Of a stretch of 64,000 bases of DNA, positions 9,336 through 17,162 are shown piece by piece (position 1 is the stretch's first letter; every line of letters begins with the position of its first letter). The DNA is taken from NCBI RefSeq assembly GCF_000422725.1, contig NZ_AUGP01000002.1:1-64000 (forward strand), in the 5' to 3' direction. The notes under the pieces are model-generated. The model worked only from the letters and a program-made list of their open reading frames with translations, did not search any database and was not told the origin of the DNA. The DNA comes from Flavobacterium subsaxonicum WB 4.1-42 = DSM 21790 (GTDB lineage: Bacteria; Bacteroidota; Bacteroidia; Flavobacteriales; Flavobacteriaceae). The position numbers were made by a program, and so were the translations under genes.

Positions 9336-10346
9336 ATGAAGGCACTATATTTTCTGTTAACCCTGTTCATATTCATTTCTTGCACAAAGGAAAAATTTGT
9401 GAAAGCGGAAATAAAACTTTCAGAAATTGATTCTCTGGATACCAATAACAAAGTGGAAGAATTTATTGGTAAAACAGATAGCCTATACCGCAAATTCTCC
9501 CTTAAAAAAGTGCAGGATATAAAATGTCTCGGTTGTGATACTGTTTTGGTAAACCTTGCCAATAGACTAAAGGCAGATTATGCTTTTTTTAGAGCCGACC
9601 TTGATAACAATGGTTATACGGATTTGGTAGCAACAGGGGTTAACAAAACATACACATCTGGCAATTATGATCCCAACCTTCTTGTAGAATTTTCAAAGGA
9701 TTTTAATGCCCTTGTGCTTATGAATTTCGGTAAGGATAAAATAAAACTTTATAACCTTACCGACGGACTTTATAATGGTATTATACCAACTCTTGAATAT
9801 ATAGAGAACAGACCTTTTTTAACTATATATAAACCACGGCATATACATACAATAGAAAGGTTAAAAAGGGAAGAATTAAAGACTGAACTAACATTTAAGT
9901 TCGATGCCTTTGTAGAGTACAATCCTGAGCCAATATCCTATAAGATAGAGAAAATAGAATATTCTACCACCGGCTGTATGGGCATGTGCCCTATTTTTTT
10001 ATTATCTGTAAATAATGATGGTACTGCCACATTTGAGGCAACTGAATACAATTACACAGAAGATTTTCAAATGGGGAAATTACTTACCGGCACCTTTACA
10101 GCCACAGTACCCTCTAAGGAACTTAATGAATTAAAGGATTTACTTAATTATATTGATTTCGTAAATTTAAAAAACAGATATGACGTGCTCTGGACGGATG
10201 ACCAGACTGCTATTTTAAAAATTACTTACAACAATGGCAAGACAAAAACCATAACCGACTATGGTTTGAAGGGAACATATGGATTAATAAAACTCCATGA
10301 CTTAATTTTTAAAATGAGAATAAACCAAGGCTGGACTAAAAACTAA
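9336..10346 (+). CDS. DUF6438-type lipoprotein
   Basis: A 336-residue protein with a lipoprotein signal (MKALYFLLTLFIFISC, lipobox FISC, Cys16). The C-terminal part (about residues 205-330: KIEYSTTGCMGMCPIF, LKITYNNGKTKTITDYGLKG) matches my recollection of DUF6438, a Bacteroidota domain with a conserved GCxGxCP motif. The N-terminal part contains LDNNGYTDLV, similar to FG-GAP/VCBS-like calcium-binding loops. The function is unknown; it is probably exported and membrane-anchored. It stands alone, separated from the Ig-like lipoprotein by a 277-bp gap. Confidence 0.8.
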   Translation: MKALYFLLTLFIFISCTKEKFVKAEIKLSEIDSLDTNNKVEEFIGKTDSLYRKFSLKKVQDIKCLGCDTVLVNLANRLKADYAFFRADLDNNGYTDLVATGVNKTYTSGNYDPNLLVEFSKDFNALVLMNFGKDKIKLYNLTDGLYNGIIPTLEYIENRPFLTIYKPRHIHTIERLKREELKTELTFKFDAFVEYNPEPISYKIEKIEYSTTGCMGMCPIFLLSVNNDGTATFEATEYNYTEDFQMGKLLTGTFTATVPSKELNELKDLLNYIDFVNLKNRYDVLWTDDQTAILKITYNNGKTKTITDYGLKGTYGLIKLHDLIFKMRINQGWTKN

Positions 10347-10448
10347 AGGTGTCTATACAGGCATTTACCCTAATCATCTACCCCCCTACGTGTAAAAACA
10401 ATCAGTCAAATTGTTATCTTAGCCATAACCATAAACTGATACACCACA

Positions 10449-11225
10449 ATGAAGATACATATAATAGGCGGCGGTAACCTTGGCGGTGCCGTAGCCATAG
10501 GCCTGGCACAATTTACGTTAGATAATACCATAACCGTTACCCGCCGCAACGTAAAGCTTATAGAACACCTGCAGCAATACGGCATAGCCATAGCTGCCGA
10601 TAACACCAAAGGCATAGCCGTGGCCGATGTAATAATTTTAGCCATTAAGCCGTGGCAGGTAGATACCGTTTTAGACGAGGTGCTGCCCCACCTTAGCGGC
10701 AAGATAATAGCATCGGCGGTAAGCGGGGTAACGCTTGGCCATCTCAACAAAAAAGTGGGCGGCACCAATACCGTGGTGCGCATTATGCCCAACATAGCAG
10801 CACAATATGGTGCAAGTGCCACCTGTATTTCGGCGGAAGCCAGCGATATTGCCAAACTGCAACCCATTTCCGACTTGTTTGATAAGGTAGGCACGGCCGT
10901 TATAATCGACGAGAAACTTATGGATGCCGCCACTGTTTTGGGGGCCTGCGGTACAGCCTTTGCGCTGCGCTACATTCGAGCAAGCATGCAAGCAGGAATA
11001 GAAATTGGCTTTGATGCCAAAACGGCACTGGCCATTGCGGCACAAACCGCCCTTGGCGCTACCGAAATGCTACTGAAAGAAAATGCCCATCCTGAACAGT
11101 TAATAGACAAAGTTACTACCCCACAGGGCTGCACTATTGCAGGCCTTAACGAAATGGAACACGAAGGTTTCAGTTCGTCGTTAATTAAAGGGATCAAGAC
11201 ATCGCTTAAAAAAATAAAAGAGTAG
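10449..11225 (+). CDS. proC: pyrroline-5-carboxylate reductase
   Basis: A 258-residue P5C reductase, the last step of proline synthesis (P5C plus NAD(P)H to proline). The Rossmann motif GGGNLG is at residues 7-12, the central block RIMPNIAAQYGAS corresponds to the RxMPNxP signature, and the C-terminal dimerisation helices contain the substrate-loop sequence VTTPQGCTIAGL (compare V-T/S-P-G-GTT). The ATG at 10449 is canonical. It appears monocistronic; proA/proB are not next to it. No defects are seen. Confidence 0.96.
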   Translation: MKIHIIGGGNLGGAVAIGLAQFTLDNTITVTRRNVKLIEHLQQYGIAIAADNTKGIAVADVIILAIKPWQVDTVLDEVLPHLSGKIIASAVSGVTLGHLNKKVGGTNTVVRIMPNIAAQYGASATCISAEASDIAKLQPISDLFDKVGTAVIIDEKLMDAATVLGACGTAFALRYIRASMQAGIEIGFDAKTALAIAAQTALGATEMLLKENAHPEQLIDKVTTPQGCTIAGLNEMEHEGFSSSLIKGIKTSLKKIKE

Positions 11226-11557
11226 TTTTTGGCAGAAACGCCTGATTAATTAGTCACAAATAGATTGATCCGCTGATTTTGAATTATTAGAGCCATTTCA
11301 ACACTATAGATATAGATATGTTAAAACTCACTATTTATTTTTGACAATTTGCACAATACTTAATCATAATGACGTGTAATTCTGCTCATTTTTTGATTTA
11401 TATTTTAAATAAAACTCATGCAAAAAATAACTATGCGCGCATTTCATCGACTTTAGCTGTAGTTTATCTAAAACATTTTGTCACATTGAATCAATGAGAT
11501 AAGTTTACACAAAATAGCATTAGTAAAATTAATTTTTTACGGTATTTTTGGGGGCAA
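11226..11557. other. gap downstream of proC without recognised gene
   Basis: About 330 bp of AT-rich sequence with no convincing ORF or known RNA fold. It ends in a strong terminator. A long 3' UTR of proC or a small RNA is possible but unsupported. Confidence 0.4.
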
Positions 11558-11590
11558 AAAAAGGGAAAACTGATCGGTTTTCCCTTTTTT
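11558..11590 (+). terminator. strong terminator upstream of the Bax-inhibitor-like gene
   Basis: AAAAGGGAAAAC-tgatcg-GTTTTCCCTTTT is a perfect 12-bp stem followed by T residues. It lies about 330 bp after proC. Confidence 0.75.
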
Positions 11591-11650
11591 ATTTTACGCA
11601 GGTGCCACTTCTTACATTTATTTCATAAAACCTTATTAACGGGCATGCTT

Positions 11651-11680
11651 TTTGATTTTGTTCTAAATATCTTATATTTG
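11651..11680 (+). promoter_or_regulatory. Bacteroidota-type sigma-A promoter for the Bax-inhibitor-like gene
   Basis: TTTG (11651-11654), 18 bp, then TATATTTG (11673-11680) matches the flavobacterial consensus TTTG-N17-23-TAnnTTTG. The predicted start of transcription is about 7 bp later, giving a leader of roughly 13 nt before the ATG at 11700. Confidence 0.7.
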
Positions 11681-11699
11681 GATACAAATTAACAGCATT

Positions 11700-12473
11700 A
11701 TGGAATTTAAATCTAAAAACCCATTTTTAAGCAATAAGGCGTTTGCAAAAGGCGACACCCAAGTGTACAACGCCGATGGCCGCCCTGTAGAAATTATAGA
11801 CTATAACAACACCATGACCGTTAATGGTGCTGTAAACAAAACCTTTGTATTGTTCGCATTACTTATGGCAGGTGCCGCCGTTACCTGGTATATGGCTGCA
11901 ACGGGCCAAAACCCTATAACGCTTACCATTGCGGGTGCCATTATTGGCCTTATAATGGTAATAGCATCTATGTTTAAGCCGCAATATTCAAGGTACCTTG
12001 CCCCGGCCTACGCGCTGTTTGAAGGTTTGTTTATTGGTGGTATATCGGCAATATTCGAAGTCAGGTATCCAGGCATTGTACTAAAAGCTGTTGGCGGTAC
12101 GTTTGTAACCTTTGGCGTATGTCTTGCCCTGTACAGGTTTGGTGTAGTTAAGGTTACAGAGCAATTTAAATCGGTTGTAATAGCCTCTACATTAGCTATT
12201 GGTACATTTTACCTATTATCATGGATACTGAGCCTTTTTGGTGTAGGTATGTTTATATACGGTAACTCGTTACCAAGCATTGGTTTTAGCATATTTGTTA
12301 TTGTAATAGCTGCCCTTAACCTGTTTATGGACTTTGACCTGATTGAGCAGGGAGCAAGACAAAAACTACCTAAATTTATGGAATGGTTTGGCGCTATGGG
12401 CCTTGTAATTACTATGGTATGGCTTTACATTGAGTTTTTAAGGCTGCTAAGCAAACTGCAAAGCAGAGACTAA
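11700..12473 (+). CDS. Bax inhibitor-1/YccA-like membrane protein
   Basis: A 257-residue polytopic inner-membrane protein with a cytoplasmic N-terminus of about 45 residues and seven hydrophobic segments from residue 46 onward. The family motifs EGLFIGGISAIFE and FDLIEQGARQKLPKFMEWFGAMGL identify the BI-1/YccA (DUF4282-like, YbhL) superfamily. Related bacterial proteins such as BsYetJ behave as pH-sensitive calcium leak channels, and the acidic residues of the last helices fit that. The physiological role here is unknown. It is monocistronic, with its own promoter and a downstream terminator. Confidence 0.92.
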   Translation: MEFKSKNPFLSNKAFAKGDTQVYNADGRPVEIIDYNNTMTVNGAVNKTFVLFALLMAGAAVTWYMAATGQNPITLTIAGAIIGLIMVIASMFKPQYSRYLAPAYALFEGLFIGGISAIFEVRYPGIVLKAVGGTFVTFGVCLALYRFGVVKVTEQFKSVVIASTLAIGTFYLLSWILSLFGVGMFIYGNSLPSIGFSIFVIVIAALNLFMDFDLIEQGARQKLPKFMEWFGAMGLVITMVWLYIEFLRLLSKLQSRD

Positions 12474-12497
12474 GTATCTTACTTCTTACTAAATATA

Positions 12498-12533
12498 AAA
12501 CCCCTAACATTGCAAAGTGTTGGGGGTTTGGTT
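12498..12533. terminator. terminator between convergent genes
   Basis: AAACCCCTAACA / TGTTGGGGGTTT (12-bp stem with one G-T pair, loop TTGCAAAG) followed by GGTTTTT. It serves the Bax-inhibitor-like gene and may also act on the convergent amidase gene. Confidence 0.75.
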
Positions 12534-12554
12534 TTTGTATAATATGCAGAAAGT

Positions 12555-13319
12555 TTACGCAAGCGTAAAGTTATCCCTATCGTTTAAAAAGGCCAGTTTG
12601 CTGCGGGTATCAAGAGTAGCCTGTTTGTCGAGTTCTATTGTAAACACACCTTCGGTTTGTTGCGGCTCTAAGATATAGCTACCTAACGCATCTACAGCCT
12701 GCGTGTGGCCGGTATAGCTGTGGCCGTTGCCATCTATACCCACGCGGTTTACCCCTACTGTATACGCCTGATTTTCGATAGCACGTGCCCTAAGCAGTGT
12801 ATCCCACGCCAGGGTGCGTACCTGCGGCCAGTTAGCAACATAAATCATCAAGTCGTACTCTTCCACATTACGCGCAAACACCGGAAACCTAAGGTCGTAG
12901 CATATTAACGGACAGATTTTCCAGCCCTTATACTCCACTATCAGCTTTTGAGTGCCGGCGGTATAGGCTTTGTCTTCGCCCGCAAGGGTAAAGAGGTGAC
13001 GTTTGTCGTACGTTTTATAAGTACCATCAGGATATACAAACAACAGGCGGTTGTAGTAGTTGCCGTCATCCTCAATAACAAGGCTGCCGGTAATGGCGCA
13101 GCTGTTGGCAGCAGCCATCTGCTTCATCCAGGTAACGGTGCTACCATCCATTGTTTCGGCTACAGCCGAAGGGTTCATGCTAAAGCCGGTGGCAAACATT
13201 TCGGGCAACACAATAAGGTCGGTCGTGCCATTAATGTTCTTAATAAGCGTGGTAAAGTTATCGCGGTTGGCAGCAGCGTCTTCCCACGCCAAGGAGGTTT
13301 GTATAAGCGAAATTTTCAT
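12555..13319 (-). CDS. carbon-nitrogen hydrolase, omega-amidase (YafV) type
   Basis: A 254-residue nitrilase-superfamily amidase. The catalytic triad is visible as Glu40 (VLPEMFATGFSM), Lys106 (TYDKRHLF) and Cys140 (LICYDLRFP). The phrase MFATGFSMN and the short length match the YafV/omega-amidase branch, which hydrolyses alpha-keto acid omega-amides (2-oxoglutaramate, 2-oxosuccinamate) left after glutamine or methionine-salvage transamination. The substrate is inferred from family resemblance only. It is convergent with the Bax-inhibitor-like gene; the start ATG at 13319 gives the canonical MKISLIQTSLAWED. Confidence 0.92.
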   Translation of the reverse strand: MKISLIQTSLAWEDAAANRDNFTTLIKNINGTTDLIVLPEMFATGFSMNPSAVAETMDGSTVTWMKQMAAANSCAITGSLVIEDDGNYYNRLLFVYPDGTYKTYDKRHLFTLAGEDKAYTAGTQKLIVEYKGWKICPLICYDLRFPVFARNVEEYDLMIYVANWPQVRTLAWDTLLRARAIENQAYTVGVNRVGIDGNGHSYTGHTQAVDALGSYILEPQQTEGVFTIELDKQATLDTRSKLAFLNDRDNFTLA

Positions 13320-13424
13320 CTTCCGTAAGTTTTGATAAATTTAATGAATTGCGGTTTAATAAGGAAAGGTTAAGTAGGGAGAAAACAACACTCATTATAA
13401 TACAGACTTTCAGATAGTTGTATG

Positions 13425-14306
13425 CTAATTTTTTACAACCTTATCAGCATCCTGGATAAATATTTTTTCATCAATAAGATAAAGCATCGATCTTTCTTTA
13501 TTTTTTGACAGGAAATGATTGAACCTAAAGCTAATGGCATCCGGGGTTGTTAAAGTAAGCTTAAGGGGCACATAATATTCATCTGCATTTTCAATTTTAA
13601 ACACCCTAAATGATTTATCCTTCTGACTATTAAGTATTAAAAGCGCATCAGGCCTGAGCATAATTACCAAAATTTTTGAATTCAGAATTTCATAACTCAA
13701 CATATCATAATCCAAGTCTAAAACTTTATTTTCATTACCGTTTTCATCTAAAGTAAAGAAAGTAAACGTATTATTTTGATAGTAATAATTGTAAGCAGCA
13801 TCTTTATCTAACGCTTTTACATCGTTAGGGCGGTACATTTTATTGCCAACAATTTCGAGTACAATTTTAGAAGGCGTGCTGTTGTATATTTGGGATAGCT
13901 TTTTTGGCGGGTAAATTTTATGCTTTTGCCTGTAATTTAGTGTAATACAATATTCTATAGTATTTAAGCAACCTATTATATCGAACTTAAATTCGTGATA
14001 ATATAGATAAATGGCATTAGCATATACAGAGTCTTTTAGGCTTGCCTTATGATAAGAACCTGATAATGAGTCGTTTTTGTTATAATCTTCTACAAATATT
14101 AAATTGATATCATCTGAATACTTATATCTTTCAGATAATAACGCTGCATATTTAGCGATGATGATGGTTTTGTTCATCTTCTCGCCATAATCTCCCAGCA
14201 TGGTGGTTAATTTAACATTGCCATATTTTTTTTCGAACACCACTTTTTGATGTGCAAAGGCCTGTACACAAAGCATTAAGGCGCAAGAAAAAAATAATGA
14301 TCTCAT
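13425..14306 (-). CDS. hypothetical secreted protein
   Basis: A 293-residue protein of unknown function. A signal peptide (MRSLFFSCALMLCVQAFA) starts at the ATG whose first base is 14306. The longer frame to 14399 would put 31 basic residues before the signal and would run into the upstream gene's end, so I prefer 14306. The mature part has no recognised motif and is Asn/Lys/Tyr-rich. The gene is AT-rich compared with the neighbouring amidase, like the next gene upstream. Both lie on the minus strand just left of the phage repressor, so they may be accessory genes inserted at the same spot. Confidence 0.65.
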   Translation of the reverse strand: MRSLFFSCALMLCVQAFAHQKVVFEKKYGNVKLTTMLGDYGEKMNKTIIIAKYAALLSERYKYSDDINLIFVEDYNKNDSLSGSYHKASLKDSVYANAIYLYYHEFKFDIIGCLNTIEYCITLNYRQKHKIYPPKKLSQIYNSTPSKIVLEIVGNKMYRPNDVKALDKDAAYNYYYQNNTFTFFTLDENGNENKVLDLDYDMLSYEILNSKILVIMLRPDALLILNSQKDKSFRVFKIENADEYYVPLKLTLTTPDAISFRFNHFLSKNKERSMLYLIDEKIFIQDADKVVKN

Positions 14307-14352
14307 TTTTAAAGAGTTAAAAGCGTTAAACTTACTAAACTGATCCCGAACT

Positions 14353-14793
14353 TTATTCGCAATTTTGAATACAGTAAAGCCCCTGTTCATCAACTTCATA
14401 CGAATAGACTAATTCAACTTTACCTATTTTGATTCTTAAAACTTTAGCCAAAGATTCGACAAACGACCATTCTATAGATTGTGAGTTGAAGTAGGTAAGA
14501 ATTTCATTCAAATTATTTTTGGTAAGGCTAAAGTCTTTATAAAGTATATCAATGTTTTGGTTATATTTAGGCAACTTTAGCATAAAATATTTAATCCTGC
14601 TAAGATCATCTATACCCATAGTTATTTTAACTGTATCAACCTTTAAAATAACAAGTTCGCTAAAATTTTGTTTGTTAATATTGATTGATTTTTCTACAAC
14701 TAAATCCATTAATTTGGAGTCAATACTACATCCTGTCCTATATCCTAAAATAGTACCTTCTACTATAAATTCGTCCACATTAAATGTCAACAT
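14353..14793 (-). CDS. hypothetical protein, AT-rich
   Basis: A 146-residue soluble protein without signal or membrane segments, not recognised. Its mixed beta/alpha pattern with an acidic N-terminus (MLTFNVDEFIVEGT) and many Lys/Asn/Ile residues resembles small immunity-type proteins in composition only. The stop lies 46 bp upstream of the preferred start of the next minus-strand gene, so the two could be cotranscribed. It is the last gene before the phage element; whether it belongs to the host or to the element is open. Confidence 0.6.
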   Translation of the reverse strand: MLTFNVDEFIVEGTILGYRTGCSIDSKLMDLVVEKSININKQNFSELVILKVDTVKITMGIDDLSRIKYFMLKLPKYNQNIDILYKDFSLTKNNLNEILTYFNSQSIEWSFVESLAKVLRIKIGKVELVYSYEVDEQGLYCIQNCE

Positions 14794-14885
14794 GTTTTAT
14801 ACTCTTTAAATTTACTGTTTAAACTATTCGAAAATATACAGATTATAAAATATAACATACATAATTATATATCAACTTGTTAAAA

Positions 14886-15626
14886 CTAATAAAAAGTCTT
14901 CTTACTCACCGTCCTGTTAACATCTATAACATAAAATAGTGCCTGTATGTCGTTAAGGTGCAGCTTAAAGTCAGTAAACTCGGGGCTGTCGTTAAGCGAG
15001 TGGCAGGTAATGTAGCCCTCCTCGGTATTATGCTCTACAATTTCTTTTAGTAGCGGCATTTTGCTCTGGGTGGTATAAATTACCCAGTACGGAAAATCGC
15101 GAAACCGCAGCTTGCCGTTCCAGTGGTGGCGCTGTAACTCGCGGGTACTCACTACACTGTTGCGGGTAATGGCTGCCGAGCTGCCGTCGTCCATACTATC
15201 GCCGTTAACCCTAAAGGCCACATAGCGCCCCTGCACGGGCTTGTCTACCAATATGCCGTGCTGGCTCAGGTCCATCAAAAAATCAGCATCCTGGTAGGTG
15301 CTTAAAAACCCGGCCTGAACATTAAACTCTGCCAATGGCATAAGCATGTAGTATTGCCCGTTTGGCAGCTCTATAAATTTGTTGCCGTTTTTGTTTTCAA
15401 AATCGTCTACAAATTTTACCACCTCCTCGTTTTTCACGGTCTTATGATGCACCGCGCCCGGCTCGAGCACTTTGTTTAATATTTCACTTTTGGACTTTGG
15501 AATTGGCTTACCCTTCTCGTAGTTAATAATTGTTTCGCGACTGGCGCCAATAAGGTCGCCCAATTCCTTTTGGGTCAGCCCCAATTGTTCGCGGCGTTGT
15601 TTAATATCTAATCCGTCCATAATCAA
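14886..15626 (-). CDS. phage repressor, XRE helix-turn-helix plus S24 (LexA/CI-like) peptidase
   Basis: A 246-residue repressor. Residues 8-52 form an XRE-type HTH (RREQLGLTQKELGDLIGASR). Residues about 95-240 are an S24 peptidase-like dimerisation/autocleavage domain with the Ser nucleophile in NGDSMDDG (Ser144), a plausible general-base Lys in MPLLKEI (Lys194), and an Ala-Gly pair at 105-106 (NVQAGFL) in the position expected for the cleaved bond. It should hold the early genes off and be inactivated by RecA-driven self-cleavage during the SOS response. It is divergent from the early promoter, with the operator palindrome in between. Met3 is an alternative start. Confidence 0.9.
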   Translation of the reverse strand: MIMDGLDIKQRREQLGLTQKELGDLIGASRETIINYEKGKPIPKSKSEILNKVLEPGAVHHKTVKNEEVVKFVDDFENKNGNKFIELPNGQYYMLMPLAEFNVQAGFLSTYQDADFLMDLSQHGILVDKPVQGRYVAFRVNGDSMDDGSSAAITRNSVVSTRELQRHHWNGKLRFRDFPYWVIYTTQSKMPLLKEIVEHNTEEGYITCHSLNDSPEFTDFKLHLNDIQALFYVIDVNRTVSKKTFY

Positions 15627-15687
15627 AACATTAGCTTAAGGTCAATAAAAATTTCACACAAAAGTGTAAAAATTAACATTGACTTGT

Positions 15688-15718
15688 TTTGTGATGTGGA
15701 ATATTCCACTTAACTTTG
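15688..15718 (+). promoter_or_regulatory. early rightward promoter of the phage element
   Basis: TTTG (15688-15691), 19 bp, TAACTTTG (15711-15718): a near-ideal flavobacterial sigma-A promoter. Transcription should begin near 15725, which fixes the first gene's start at the ATG at 15746 and excludes the TTG at 15716, which lies in the -7 box. Confidence 0.75.
15696..15709. promoter_or_regulatory. perfect 14-bp palindromic operator in the early promoter
   Basis: GTGGAATATTCCAC is fully symmetric and lies exactly between the -33 and -7 boxes of the early promoter, where a bound repressor dimer would exclude RNA polymerase. The likely ligand is the adjacent XRE/S24 repressor (inference). Confidence 0.7.
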
Positions 15719-15745
15719 CACTATACTTCACAAAGATATAACAAA

Positions 15746-16048
15746 ATGCGTAATAAACAACACATAACCAAAGAAATAGTACAGTTAAGTGCGATTAAAG
15801 CTGCATATAACTACTTCTTAGCGTCTGAACGCTCTATGTTTGAAGTGGAAAATACCACACAGGTACAGCAAAACCTTAAAGTGGTTAACCAATCGCTAAA
15901 GGCACTCTATGCGGAGTACAAGATGGTTATTGGTTGTCGGTTGACGGTTGACAGCAACGTCCAACAACCGTCAATCATCAACCAACAACTAAACCATAGC
16001 GCAATAATACACTTTAACGCCGACAGGCGGTTTACTATTACCGAATAA
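15746..16048 (+). CDS. small early phage protein
   Basis: A 100-residue protein (MRNKQHITKEIVQ...) directly behind the repressor-controlled promoter. It is unrecognised: helical and charged in the first 60 residues, then a low-complexity tail (VDSNVQQPSIINQQLNHS) whose DNA (about 15935-15995) is the same CAACAACC/GGTTGTTGG material found in nearby intergenic repeats. The C-terminus therefore seems to have been rewritten by repeat sequence. A second GTGG-N6-CCAC site lies inside the gene. By position it could be a Cro/CII-like or replication-related early protein, but no HTH is evident. Confidence 0.6.
   Translation: MRNKQHITKEIVQLSAIKAAYNYFLASERSMFEVENTTQVQQNLKVVNQSLKALYAEYKMVIGCRLTVDSNVQQPSIINQQLNHSAIIHFNADRRFTITE
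15845..15858. promoter_or_regulatory. second candidate repressor site inside the first early gene
   Basis: GTGGAAAATACCAC keeps both half-sites of the upstream operator (GTGG-N6-CCAC), 135 bp downstream of the transcription start. A two-operator arrangement could allow looping or a roadblock. It was seen only by eye. Confidence 0.45.
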
Positions 16049-16163
16049 AGTTGTTGGGTGTCGGTTGTTAGTTGTTGGGAGCTTCTGAACTTCTAATTAT
16101 CAAATCCACGAATCAACAAAATTTTCAATTTTTCAAATCAAAAATCTTTAAATCTAAAAAAAA

Positions 16164-16415
16164 ATGACCATTACAGGAACAATTGAGAGCATTGAGTACC
16201 GCAACACAGCCGGACACGAAAAAAAAGTAGTAACCCTGGTGCCCGATGGCAGGCAAAGGGCGTTTGTAGAATTCCGCGGCCGCCGCATGGACGACCTGGA
16301 CACTTACAAAGAAAACGACGAGATACAGGTAGCCGTAACCCTGGAAGGCAAAATATCTAAAAACAGCGGCATACAATACAACAACCTTGTAGCGCAAAGC
16401 GTAACAGGCTGCTAA
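16164..16415 (+). CDS. small OB-fold-like protein (DUF3127-like)
   Basis: An 83-residue protein, MTITGTIESIEYRN... with VEFRGRR, YKENDEIQVAVTLEGK and SGIQYNNLVAQSV. The alternating beta pattern, the YKxxDEIxV segment and the YNNxVA ending resemble DUF3127, a Bacteroidota OB-fold family thought to bind single-stranded nucleic acid. It may take part in phage DNA metabolism. The start ATG at 16164 follows an A-rich leader without a Shine-Dalgarno site, normal for this phylum. A paralogue-like gene with the same ending style lies at 16618. Confidence 0.65.
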   Translation: MTITGTIESIEYRNTAGHEKKVVTLVPDGRQRAFVEFRGRRMDDLDTYKENDEIQVAVTLEGKISKNSGIQYNNLVAQSVTGC

Positions 16416-16486
16416 ATGGATTGATTCGGTTATTTGGTAATGTGTTAATTTGAAGCTTCAAACTACCTAATTAAATCAACCGCAAG

Positions 16487-16558
16487 AGTGTGGCTACTCC
16501 CCTCTCCTTTTGCTTCGCCAGTTCGCTACGCTCATGTGGAGAGGGCCGGGGGTGAGGA
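16487..16558. repeat. dispersed repeat of the CCCTCTCC...GGAGAGGG family
   Basis: GTGTGGCTACTCCCCTCTCC, then GCTTCGCCAGTTCGCTACGC, then GTGGAGAGGGCCGGGGGTGAGG. It is the reverse-oriented relative of copies at 23780-24180 and 32130-32440. It fills the gap between the two OB-fold-like genes, and CAACCAACAACCAAC and a TTTAAGACTTGACGACTTTT tract follow up to 16617. Confidence 0.8.
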
Positions 16559-16617
16559 CAACCAACAACCAACAACCAACTTTAAGACTTGACGACTTTT
16601 AAACTTTCAACTCGATT

Positions 16618-16866
16618 ATGAACTACAAAATAAAAGGCATTATAACCGCCATAGGCAATATAAAAACCACAAAATTAGGCACCGCAGTGCAACAGCTGCA
16701 CTTTGAGCAGGAAACCGGCAGGATGTTTTACCCATCGGCCTTGGGCACAAAAATCGACCTGCTCTCAGACATGCTTCCCGGTGATGTAGCCGAACTGGAA
16801 TTTCACATCTCGGGCTCCAAAGGCACTTATAATAACGTAATTATAGATAACCTGGTAAGGGTGTAG
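16618..16866 (+). CDS. small OB-fold-like protein, second copy type
   Basis: An 82-residue protein, MNYKIKGIITAIGNIKTT... with LPGDVAELEFHISGSKGTYNNVIIDNLVRV. Like the gene at 16164 it reads as a five-strand OB-fold with the G-x-Y-N-N-V ending of DUF3127-like proteins. The two are probably diverged relatives rather than duplicates, since identity is low by eye. Single-strand DNA binding is the best guess. It starts right after a repeat-filled gap and is followed by a further 278-bp gap (16867-17144) holding GACTTTC/TTTAAGACTTG tracts and the TAC promoter. Confidence 0.6.
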   Translation: MNYKIKGIITAIGNIKTTKLGTAVQQLHFEQETGRMFYPSALGTKIDLLSDMLPGDVAELEFHISGSKGTYNNVIIDNLVRV

Positions 16867-17077
16867 TATTAAGGGTTACGGGTTGGGAGTTTAGGGTTGC
16901 GGGTTTTTCCATTTCGACCGCAGAGAGAAATCTCTTAGTGTTTAGAAACTTATTTTAGACTTTCAACCCAATGACTTTCGATCTATGACTTTCGGCTTTA
17001 AGACTTGATGACTAATTGGCTCTTTGACATACTGTACGATCTAAAATTACTTATTTCATATATATAAAAATATTTCT

Positions 17078-17085
17078 TACTTTTG
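17078..17085 (+). promoter_or_regulatory. -7 box of the TAC cassette promoter
   Basis: TACTTTTG fits TAnnTTTG. No clear TTTG sits 17-23 bp upstream, so only the -7 element is supported. The expected start of transcription is near 17092, giving about a 70-nt leader to the toxin start. Confidence 0.45.
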
Positions 17086-17116
17086 ACTTTGATCAAAAGC
17101 ATATAAAAATAATCAT

Positions 17117-17140
17117 AAAATACACTTAAAAGTGTATTTT
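17117..17140. promoter_or_regulatory. dyad operator upstream of the toxin gene
   Basis: AAAATACACTT-aa-AAGTGTATTTT: perfect 11-bp arms around two bases. The loop is too short for a normal terminator. Its position just before the toxin start suits an autoregulatory operator for the XRE antitoxin, as in other toxin-antitoxin operons (inference). Confidence 0.6.
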
Positions 17141-17162
17141 TTAGTTGCTAATAAATAATATT

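Noticed and set aside
16618..16866. Housekeeping SSB
   Set aside because: Too short and lacks the aromatic pattern and acidic C-terminal tip of bacterial SSB.
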